From Solirubrobacterales bacterium (GTDB lineage Bacteria; Actinomycetota; Thermoleophilia; Solirubrobacterales; Solirubrobacteraceae), in NCBI GenBank assembly GCA_003157595.1, contig PMKB01000357.1, positions 1,044 through 8,274 on the forward strand: a stretch of DNA of 7,231 bases, given 5' to 3'. The notes below the pieces were generated by a model. That model was given only the letters and a program-made list of their open reading frames with translations, was not told the origin of the DNA and made no database searches. Positions 1-4,917 of the stretch are shown in pieces; position 1 is the first letter of the stretch, and each line of letters opens with the position of its first letter. The position numbers and the translations under genes are program-made.

Positions 1-59
1 GCCGGGTGGGGTGCCGGGTGGGGTGCCGGGTGGGGTGCCCGGTGGGGCGCCCGGTGGGG
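1..59. repeat. 12-bp G-rich tandem repeat, about 4.9 copies
   Basis: The unit TGCCGGGTGGGG occurs at 12-23 and 24-35. A partial copy lies at 1-11, and two slightly diverged copies (TGCCCGGTGGGG, CGCCCGGTGGGG) lie at 36-47 and 48-59. The period is a multiple of three, so copy-number change would not shift the reading frame. In the alr frame it encodes a Val-Pro-Gly-Gly tetrapeptide repeat. G-runs at 4-6, 8-11, 16-18 and 20-23 have loops of 1, 4 and 1 nt, which fits the canonical G-quadruplex pattern on the plus strand. The array is cut by the window edge, so its full length is unknown. Confidence 0.9.
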
Positions 60-1159
60 TGCGAGCGGCGGCACGGATCAACCTCGCCGCGATCGAGCGC
101 AACAGCGCTCGGCTGGCCCGCGCGAGCCCGCTGCTGTGTGCGGTGGTCAAGGCGAACGCCTACGGCCACGGCGCCGTCGAGTGCTCGCGGGCGGCGCTGG
201 CGGGCGGCGCGTCGTGGCTCGCGGTCGCCGCCGCGGCTGAGGCGCAGGAGCTGCGCGACGCCGGCGTGGCGGCGCGGATCCTGCTGATGGGGGCGCTGAC
301 GCGCGCCGAGCTGGAGCTGGCGCTGGCGGCCGATGCCGACGTCGTTGCCTGGAGCGATGAGTTCCTGGACTGGCTGGACGGGCTGGGCGGCGGGCGGGTG
401 CACGTCAAGCTCGACAGCGGCATGGGCCGGCTTGGCACTCGCGACGTGGCGCTGGCCGACGCGCTGGCGGCGCGGATCGCGGCAACCGAGGCACTCGAGC
501 TGGTCGGCGCAATGACGCACTTGGCCACCGCCGAGGAGCCCGATCGGTCGTTCATGGAGGCTCAGATCGAGCGTTTCGCCAGTTGGGTGGGGCCGCTGCG
601 CGATCGCCATCCGGGACTGATCGCACACGCCGAGAACAGCGCCGCGCTGCTCGGCGCGGGCCAGGCGCGGTTCGACATGGCGCGCTGCGGTGGCGCAGTG
701 TACGGGCTCGATCCCTACGGCGGCGATCCCGGCGACTGGGGGCTCGAGCCGGCGCTCGAGCTGCGCTCCTGGGTGGCGGCGTTGAAGCACTGCGAGGTCG
801 GCGACAGCGCCGGCTACGGCCGGCGTTTCGTGGCCGCCGAGCCGACTGAGCTGGCGGTCGTGCCGATCGGCTACGGCGACGGCCTGCGACGCCTGCTCTC
901 GAACAACGCCGAGGTGCTGATCGGTGGGCGCCGCCGGGCGCTCGTCGGCACCGTCAGCATGGACAACGTGACGGTCGATCTGGGGCTCGGGAGCGGCGTC
1001 ACTGTGGGGGAGCCGGTGATCCTGCTCGGCGTCGACGGCCGGGAGCGGATCGGCGCCGAGGAGATCGCGGCGCGGCAGGGCACGATCAACTACGAGATCA
1101 CCTGCGCGGTCAGCCCACGCGTGCCGCGCGACTACCACCGCGACGGCGCGCACCCATGA
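11..1159 (+). CDS. alr: Alanine racemase (PLP-dependent); start uncertain, frame open to left edge
   Basis: It interconverts L- and D-alanine in the cytoplasm and supplies D-Ala for peptidoglycan. The fold is an N-terminal PLP-binding TIM barrel followed by a C-terminal beta domain. Numbering from the GTG at 11, the PLP lysine is K47 in VVKANAYGHG. KLDSGMGRLG (133-142) matches the family KLDTGMxRLG. The second catalytic residue is Y269 in SAGYGRRF. IGYGDG (286-291), VSMDN (315-319) and the C-terminal GTINYEITCAVSPRVPR are further family signatures. Length is about normal. The start is unclear: GTG codons at 11, 23, 35 and 59 are all in frame and the frame is open to base 2. The GTG at 59 gives the most family-like N-terminus (VRAAARINLAAIERN), leaving the repeat as leader or an extension. 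The stop overlaps the next start (ATGA), implying translational coupling. Function is sure; the start is not. Confidence 0.95.
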   Translation: MPGGVPGGVPGGAPGGVRAAARINLAAIERNSARLARASPLLCAVVKANAYGHGAVECSRAALAGGASWLAVAAAAEAQELRDAGVAARILLMGALTRAELELALAADADVVAWSDEFLDWLDGLGGGRVHVKLDSGMGRLGTRDVALADALAARIAATEALELVGAMTHLATAEEPDRSFMEAQIERFASWVGPLRDRHPGLIAHAENSAALLGAGQARFDMARCGGAVYGLDPYGGDPGDWGLEPALELRSWVAALKHCEVGDSAGYGRRFVAAEPTELAVVPIGYGDGLRRLLSNNAEVLIGGRRRALVGTVSMDNVTVDLGLGSGVTVGEPVILLGVDGRERIGAEEIAARQGTINYEITCAVSPRVPRDYHRDGAHP

Positions 1160-2562
1160 GCGCCGCGCGCGCGAGCGCGCTCGAGCTCGCGCGCGAGGTG
1201 CTGCGCGGCTCTGCGTGCTGGGTCGTCGGCGGTGCCGTACGCGACGAGCTGCTCGGCGCCGCGCCGAGCAGCGATCTCGATCTCGTGATCGCGGGCGAGG
1301 TCGCGCCGGCGGCCCGTGCGCTGGCGCGCGCCGCCGGGGCGAAGGCGTTCTCGCTCTCGGATGACTTCGGCGCCTGGCGCGTGGCGGCGCGCGCGCGCGG
1401 CTGGCAGGCCGATCTCAACCCGCTGCGCGGCGAGACGCTGGCGGCCGACCTGCTGCTGCGCGACTTCACGATCAACGCGATCGCGCAGCCGCTGGAGGGC
1501 GGGGAGCTGATCGACCCGCTCGGCGGGGCGGCGGACCTTGCTGCGCGGCAGCTTCGGATTGTCGCGCCGGACGCGCTGGCCGACGATCCGCTACGCACGC
1601 TGCGCCTCGTGCGATTTGCCTGCGAGCTGGGGCTGGAAGCCGACCGCCAGACGCGCGCGGCGGCGCGCGCCGCCGCGCCCGGTCTCGCTCGGATCTCGGG
1701 CGAGCGGATCTACGCGGAGCTGCGACGGGTGCTCGCAAGCGAGCAGCCGGGCGCCGGGATGCGGCTCGCGCTCGAGCTGGGACTGTGCGCCGTGGTGCTG
1801 CCCGAGCTCGAGCTGCTGCGCGGCGTGGCGCAGAGCCGCTACCACCACCTGGACGTGCTCGAACACACACTCGCGGCGCTCGACTGCGCGGTCGAGCTGC
1901 AACGCGACCCCGAAGCGTTCCTCGGACCCGAGCACGCCGAAGCGGTGCGCCGGCTGCTCGCGCGCCCGCTTGCCGACTCGCTGACGCGCGGCGACGCCCT
2001 GCGCTTCGGCGCGCTCGTGCACGACATCGCCAAGCCGCAGACGCAGGCGCTGGCGCCCGACGGCCGGATCGGCTTCCCGGGACACGACCGGGTCGGCGCG
2101 GGGATCGCGCGGGCGATTCTCGCGCGCCTGCGAGCCGCCGAGCCAATGCGCGCGCACGTGGCGGCGCTGACCCTCAACCATCTGCGGCTTGGCTTCCTCG
2201 TGCCCCACGCGCCGCTTGGCCGGCGCGAGCTGTACGGCTACCTCGACGCGTGCGACCCGGTGTGGGCCGACGTCACGCTGCTGTCGGTGGCCGATCGTCT
2301 CGCCACCCGCGGCGCGCGCTCCGAGGAGGCGATCGAACGTCACCTCGAGCTGGCGCGATCGGTGATCGGCGAGGCGCTGGCGTGGCAGCGCCACGGGCGC
2401 CCGCCGGCGCTGGTGCGAGGGGATCAGTTGGCAGCCGCGCTGGGCGTCTCACCCGGCCCGCTGCTGGGCGAGCTGCTGGCTGCGATCGCCGAGGAGGCCT
2501 TCACCGGCGAGCTGAGCAGTCCCCAGGATGCGATCGCCTTCGCGGCGTCGCGGATTGCATAG
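1156..2562 (+). CDS. cca: CCA tRNA nucleotidyltransferase / poly(A) polymerase family, with HD domain
   Basis: A class II nucleotidyltransferase of the tRNA CCA-adding/poly(A) polymerase family, which adds the 3' CCA to tRNAs or tails RNA. The head domain has VVGGAVRD (23-30), then the catalytic aspartates D40 and D42 in SSDLDLV, and LRDFTINAIA (101-110). The nucleotide-recognition motif appears as DDPLRTLRLVRF (143-154). A neck and body region follows. An HD phosphohydrolase-like domain then carries YHHLDVLEHT (229-238), LVHDIAKPQ (287-295) and GHDRVGAGIA (309-318). The C-terminus has RGDQLAAALGVSPGPLLGELL (421-441), the family's helical tail motif. At 468 residues it is the usual size for the HD-containing actinobacterial type. 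The ATG at 1156 sits inside the alr stop. A strong inverted repeat covers codons 4-14. CCA-adding versus poly(A) activity cannot be settled from sequence; CCA addition is likelier because no second family member is seen here. Confidence 0.93.
   Translation: MSAARASALELAREVLRGSACWVVGGAVRDELLGAAPSSDLDLVIAGEVAPAARALARAAGAKAFSLSDDFGAWRVAARARGWQADLNPLRGETLAADLLLRDFTINAIAQPLEGGELIDPLGGAADLAARQLRIVAPDALADDPLRTLRLVRFACELGLEADRQTRAAARAAAPGLARISGERIYAELRRVLASEQPGAGMRLALELGLCAVVLPELELLRGVAQSRYHHLDVLEHTLAALDCAVELQRDPEAFLGPEHAEAVRRLLARPLADSLTRGDALRFGALVHDIAKPQTQALAPDGRIGFPGHDRVGAGIARAILARLRAAEPMRAHVAALTLNHLRLGFLVPHAPLGRRELYGYLDACDPVWADVTLLSVADRLATRGARSEEAIERHLELARSVIGEALAWQRHGRPPALVRGDQLAAALGVSPGPLLGELLAAIAEEAFTGELSSPQDAIAFAASRIA
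1166..1195. repeat. Perfect 11-bp inverted repeat at the start of cca
   Basis: The arms CGCGCGCGAGC (1166-1176) and GCTCGCGCGCG (1185-1195) are exact reverse complements around an 8-nt loop. The hairpin begins 7 nt after the cca start codon and lies about where an initiating ribosome would sit. The left arm is an alternating CG tract. It codes for an Ala/Arg/Leu/Glu helix, so part of the symmetry may simply come from GC-rich codons. Confidence 0.6.
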
Positions 2563-2572
2563 GCTTCGAGCG

Positions 2573-2983
2573 ATGGCGTCCGGCTGCATCTTCTGCATGA
2601 TCGCCGCCGGCGAGCTGCCGGCCACCGTGATCGCCTCCGATGAGCGGGCGCTCGCGCTGATGGACATCAACCCGGCCACGCGCGGACACGCGCTCGTGAT
2701 CCCCCGCGCGCACTCACAGGACATCCACGACATCGGCGCCGCGGACCTGGCAGCGTGCATCGCGATGGCGCAGCGGGTCGCGGGACGCGCCCGGCAGCGA
2801 CTCGGCGCGGAGGGCGTGAACCTGCTGCACTCGGCGGGGGGCGTCGCCTGGCAGACGGTCTTCCACTTCCACATCCACGTGATCCCTCGCTACGCCGGGG
2901 ACCCGTTGGTCCTGCCCTGGGTGCCGGCGCCCGGCGAGGCGGCCGAGATCGCCGCGGCAGCTGCGGCGATGGCCGGCGACTAG
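2573..2983 (+). CDS. HIT-family (histidine triad) nucleotide-binding protein
   Basis: A 136-residue HIT-domain protein of the HINT/Fhit superfamily, whose members hydrolyse or transfer nucleoside monophosphates from phosphoramidates, adenylates or dinucleoside polyphosphates. The N-terminal CIFCMI (5-10) gives a Cys-x2-Cys zinc half-site, usual in bacterial members. DINPATRGHALVIPRAHSQD (31-50) is the conserved strand and His region. The histidine triad is HFHIHVIPR (98-106), with H100 expected to be the nucleophile. Q94 and the preceding Gly-rich loop fit the phosphate site. The ATG at 2573 was chosen because family similarity begins right after it. An upstream ATG at 2528 would overlap cca and add an Arg-rich segment unlike the family. 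The start lies 10 nt after the cca stop with only a weak ribosome site, so it is probably read on the same transcript. The exact substrate is unknown. Confidence 0.93.
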   Translation: MASGCIFCMIAAGELPATVIASDERALALMDINPATRGHALVIPRAHSQDIHDIGAADLAACIAMAQRVAGRARQRLGAEGVNLLHSAGGVAWQTVFHFHIHVIPRYAGDPLVLPWVPAPGEAAEIAAAAAAMAGD

Positions 2984-3057
2984 CTGGTCGCCGCGGCGTT
3001 CCGGGCGCTGCAAGTTTTCGCTTAGTGCGCTACCTGCGGGGCGACTTGGTGTTGAAT

Positions 3058-3063
3058 AGGTGG
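3058..3063 (+). promoter_or_regulatory. Ribosome binding site AGGTGG deciding the start at 3070
   Basis: AGGTG pairs exactly with the 16S anti-Shine-Dalgarno tail (CACCU). It directly abuts the ATG at 3064, leaving no spacer. It sits 6 nt before the ATG at 3070, a normal distance, so 3070 is the more likely initiator. Confidence 0.55.
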
Positions 3064-3069
3064 ATGAAG

Positions 3070-3981
3070 ATGAAGATCAAGCTCGTAGTGGCTGTTGTGA
3101 TCGTCGTGATGCTGGCCATCCCGGCTTTGGCCACCGGCACGCTGACCGAGATCGGCTCAGTCGGCTTCGGCGTCGGCAGCACCTCCGCGACCGGGGCGAC
3201 CGGCAAGGCGGGGACGACCGGCAAGACCGGGACGAGCGGCAAGAGCAAGACCGGGACGAGCGGCAAGAGCGGCACCGGGACGAGCGGCAAGACCGGCACG
3301 AGCGGCAAGACCGGCACGAGCGGCAAGACCGGGGCGAGCGGCAAGACCGGCGCCAGCGGGACGACCGGGACGACCGGAACGACCGGCACGAACGGTGGCT
3401 CGACCGTGAGCACCACCGTGACCGGACCGCTCGCGAGCTGCCCGGCCAGCCCCTGCGAGGTCATCAGCGAGACGACGGGGATGCAGGTCAAGGTTGGCAG
3501 CACCTCCACGCCGCTGAAGATCCCGCGCAACGGCACGATCGTTGCGTGGACGATTCGCCTGAGCCTGCCCACGGCGAGCCAGATCACGTTCTTCGACCAG
3601 CATGAGGGCGGACCGGCCCAGGCCGGCATCGCGATCATCAAGCAGACCAAGGGGCTCACCTACCAGTTGGTCGCCCAGAGCCCCCTCGTCGAGCTTCAGC
3701 CCTACTTTGGCGAGACGGCGCAGTTCCCGCTGACGAACACGATCCCGGTCCAGAAGGGCGAGCGCATCGCGCTGACGGTCCCGACCTGGGCGCCGGCGCT
3801 GGCGATCAAGCTCGGCAACACCACCTCCTGGCGCGCGAGCCGCCCGACGAAGACCTGCACAAGCGCCACGGAAGCCTCCACGGAGACGGCGCAGACCACG
3901 GCCGGCTCCGCGGTCGAGTACTCCTGCCTCTACCAGACCGCGCGCCTGCTCTACACGGCCACGCTGGTCTCGACGCCGTAA
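3070..3981 (+). CDS. Secreted collagen-like Gly-X-Y repeat protein with unrecognised C-terminal domain
   Basis: The product is 303 residues from the ATG at 3070 (305 from the ATG at 3064). Residues 1-21 are a Sec signal peptide: MKIK, a hydrophobic core, and a likely cut after IPALA. Residues 42-110 are a Gly-X-Y repeat rich in GKT, GTS, GAS and GTT triplets, with two short interruptions (around GKSKT and GT) and no proline. A Thr/Ser/Val linker follows. Residues 120-303 form a domain with many predicted beta strands and no enzyme motif. It has four cysteines (C124, C129, C263, C286), enough for two disulfides outside the cell. The repeat resembles bacterial collagen-like stalk proteins with a globular trimerising head; with no proline, stability could rest on Thr in the Y position. 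There is no LPXTG or C-terminal membrane helix, so it is probably released or held noncovalently. The gene starts 86 nt after the HIT gene and converges on a lipoprotein gene. I do not recognise the head domain. Confidence 0.8.
   Translation: MKIKLVVAVVIVVMLAIPALATGTLTEIGSVGFGVGSTSATGATGKAGTTGKTGTSGKSKTGTSGKSGTGTSGKTGTSGKTGTSGKTGASGKTGASGTTGTTGTTGTNGGSTVSTTVTGPLASCPASPCEVISETTGMQVKVGSTSTPLKIPRNGTIVAWTIRLSLPTASQITFFDQHEGGPAQAGIAIIKQTKGLTYQLVAQSPLVELQPYFGETAQFPLTNTIPVQKGERIALTVPTWAPALAIKLGNTTSWRASRPTKTCTSATEASTETAQTTAGSAVEYSCLYQTARLLYTATLVSTP
3193..3399 (+). repeat. Gly-X-Y coding repeat, 18-bp core unit
   Basis: Glycine codons recur nearly every 9 bp. The best-kept core is an 18-bp unit, GGCAAGACCGGCACGAGC (Gly-Lys-Thr-Gly-Thr-Ser), repeated head to tail around 3286-3340 and degenerating on both sides. 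Near-identical units at DNA level suggest recent expansion by slippage or unequal recombination. The tract is purine-rich on the plus strand, unlike its surroundings. Confidence 0.88.
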
Positions 3982-4147
3982 GCGCCGCGCCGTAGGAAGC
4001 TTCCCCGGGCCTTGGCGTGCCCGCGCGGTCGAGAGTCGAGCCTCCCCGCCGGCCCACGCCTTGGCGGCGGTCGCTTCGCGCGTCAGGCGGCCTGTGCAGG
4101 CGAGAGCACCGGGCAGGCGGTCGTCTGACAACCGCGAAGGCCCCCCG
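3982..4147. other. 166-bp spacer between converging genes
   Basis: No gene is supported here. It holds a 10-bp perfect palindrome GGAAGCTTCC (3995-4004), two direct copies of GCCTTGGCG (4010-4018 and 4058-4066), and the hairpin listed separately. Long frames crossing it on both strands are GC-rich artefacts without start signals or recognisable motifs. Confidence 0.7.
4046..4070. terminator. Candidate bidirectional terminator hairpin
   Basis: CCGCCG (4046-4051) pairs with CGGCGG (4065-4070), and CCA (4054-4056) pairs with TGG (4062-4064). This gives a 9-bp stem with a 2-nt bulge and a 5-nt loop. It lies about midway between the plus-strand stop at 3981 and the minus-strand stop at 4148. There is no T-run on either strand, as is common in high-GC actinobacteria, so its function is inferred from position. 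Confidence 0.35.
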
Positions 4148-4573
4148 CTAGGTCGAGCCGCTCGGCGCCAGCACGCCGCCGGAGCTCGTGCTCCCGGCTG
4201 CGCTGGTGGTTCCCGCGGCGCTCGTGGTGCCGGCCGCGCTGGTCGTGCCGGTCGCGGTCCCGCCGTCGGTGGAGCCGACGGCGGAGGTGTTGGTGGCCGG
4301 CGTTGTCGTGACCGGCGTCGTCACCGAGCTGCTCGACGACGTCGTCAGCGACGTGGTCGACGATGAGCCCGTCGCACCCGTGCCGCCGCTGCCGGAGGAG
4401 GAGTTGCTCGAAGAGTCGGGGGATTTGTCGAGCGAGGGGTTCGTCAGCACCGGCGTGAGCGGCGGTAGGCTGGCCGGCACGCTGTCGCTGACGGTCGAGC
4501 CCCCACAGGCGCCGAGCGCGACCGCACTCAGGGCGGCGCCCAACAGTGCCAGCGATCGCGTGGGGCCGCTCAC
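4148..4573 (-). CDS. Small Ser/Thr-rich lipoprotein, low complexity, function unknown
   Basis: The product is 141 residues from the GTG at 4573. Residues 1-22 are a lipoprotein signal peptide (MSGPTRS, hydrophobic core, lipobox LGAC), so C23 would be lipidated and the protein anchored outside the membrane. The mature part has no folded-domain signature. After a Pro-containing segment (about 31-52) it is Ser/Thr/Gly/Ala throughout, with three near-exact TTSAAG hexapeptides (about 110-127). Such tails often act as flexible, possibly O-glycosylated spacers; that is inference. The GTG start is favoured over the ATG at 4633 because a strong ribosome site lies 8 nt upstream and because the longer form would put 20 non-signal residues before the hydrophobic core. 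The gene follows the zinc-ribbon gene by only 4 nt. The fold and role are unknown. Confidence 0.72.
   Translation of the reverse strand: MSGPTRSLALLGAALSAVALGACGGSTVSDSVPASLPPLTPVLTNPSLDKSPDSSSNSSSGSGGTGATGSSSTTSLTTSSSSSVTTPVTTTPATNTSAVGSTDGGTATGTTSAAGTTSAAGTTSAAGSTSSGGVLAPSGST
4197..4250 (-). repeat. Three 18-bp direct repeats in the lipoprotein gene
   Basis: Three adjacent 18-bp units at 4197-4214, 4215-4232 and 4233-4250 differ mainly at third positions. They encode the TTSAAG hexapeptide on the minus strand. A fourth, decayed unit follows at 4251. Confidence 0.75.
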
Positions 4574-4577
4574 CGGG

Positions 4578-4586
4578 TCACCCTCC
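4578..4586 (-). promoter_or_regulatory. Strong ribosome binding site GGAGGGTGA inside the end of the upstream gene
   Basis: Read on minus, GGAGG (4586-4582) lies 8 nt before the GTG at 4573. It is embedded in the last two glycine codons and stop of the zinc-ribbon gene. It fixes the lipoprotein start and suggests the two genes are translated from one message. Confidence 0.65.
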
Positions 4587-4847
4587 GAGCGGACCCATGC
4601 GACGCCCGCAGGTCGGGCAGTCGTTGAGGTCACGCTGGGCGAGCTGCTCGCACCAGGGGCAGTAGCGGAGGTTCTCGACCGCCCAGGGAAGCTTCGATTG
4701 AGACGGCGCGAGCGGCAGCAGCTTGCCGACCGCCTCGAGCCGCTCGCCGGTCTCGCGGTCGGTGTAGATGCGGTCCGGCTCCGCCTCGACGATCAGCTCG
4801 CGGCCGGTCGATGGCGTGCGCATGCGATAGCGGTTGCGGTCGCTCAT
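4578..4847 (-). CDS. Small zinc-ribbon protein, function unknown
   Basis: An 89-residue soluble protein. The N-terminal half ([20 protein letters not shown], then [20 protein letters not shown]) looks like short beta strands, polar and acidic. The C-terminal half holds a clear treble-type zinc ribbon: CPWC at 63-66 and CPTC at 77-80, spaced by 10 residues. No signal peptide or membrane helix is present. Zinc ribbons of this size may bind nucleic acid or protein or serve only structure, so no function can be assigned. The ATG at 4847 has no convincing Shine-Dalgarno sequence, but a TANNNT box ends 9 nt upstream, which fits leaderless initiation. The gene is upstream of, and probably co-transcribed with, the lipoprotein, and divergent from the cytochrome c gene. 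The paired CxxC motifs make it a more credible gene than the opposite-strand frame here. Confidence 0.75.
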   Translation of the reverse strand: MSDRNRYRMRTPSTGRELIVEAEPDRIYTDRETGERLEAVGKLLPLAPSQSKLPWAVENLRYCPWCEQLAQRDLNDCPTCGRRMGPLGG

Positions 4848-4856
4848 TTGGAGGGG

Positions 4857-4862
4857 ATCCTA
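4857..4862 (-). promoter_or_regulatory. Candidate -10 box TAGGAT for the zinc-ribbon gene
   Basis: On the minus strand TAGGAT matches the actinobacterial TANNNT -10 pattern and ends 9 nt before the ATG at 4847. That would place transcription start at or within a few bases of the start codon. No clear -35 is seen. Confidence 0.35.
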
Positions 4863-4901
4863 GCGGCCAGAGCGGGGTCGCACCGGCGCCGCGGGCTCGG
4901 A

Positions 4902-4907
4902 TAGAGT
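4902..4907 (+). promoter_or_regulatory. Candidate -10 box TAGAGT for the cytochrome c gene
   Basis: TAGAGT matches TANNNT and ends 10 nt before the ATG at 4918, a distance that fits a leaderless or nearly leaderless transcript. No Shine-Dalgarno precedes that ATG and no convincing -35 is visible. Confidence 0.38.
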
Positions 4908-4917
4908 TCGCGCCGCG

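Noticed and set aside
1591..2394. 267-residue minus-strand frame inside cca
   Set aside because: cca motifs run without a break through this stretch on plus. The antisense product is Arg/His/Gln-rich and matches no family.
2528..2572. Longer HIT protein beginning at the ATG at 2528
   Set aside because: The extra 15 residues are Arg-rich, overlap cca by 35 nt and precede the normal CxxC family start.
2984..3057. Possible terminator and promoter between the HIT gene and the collagen-like gene
   Set aside because: There is a CGCCGCGGCG palindrome and a short TTTT, but no hairpin with a loop beside the T-run and no -35/-10 pair at proper spacing, so I do not call either.
3030..3659. 209-residue minus-strand frame with long Pro-Val-Leu repeats
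   Set aside because: The repeat is the complement of the Gly-X-Y tract. There is no plausible start context and no domain outside the repeat.
3995..4004. GGAAGCTTCC palindrome as operator or terminator
   Set aside because: A 10-bp perfect palindrome with no loop cannot form a useful stem. A single copy in a convergent spacer is weak evidence for an operator.
3157..4131. 324-residue open frame on the minus strand across the collagen-like gene and the convergent spacer
   Set aside because: It is the mirror of GC-rich repeat codons, with Arg/Ala/Gly-rich composition and no motif. The plus strand there has a ribosome site, signal peptide and periodic glycine.
4188..4904. 238-residue plus-strand frame opposite the lipoprotein and zinc-ribbon genes
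   Set aside because: Its Ala/Val repeats mirror the TTSAAG repeats. The minus strand has a lipobox, a strong Shine-Dalgarno and paired CxxC motifs, so the coding strand is minus.
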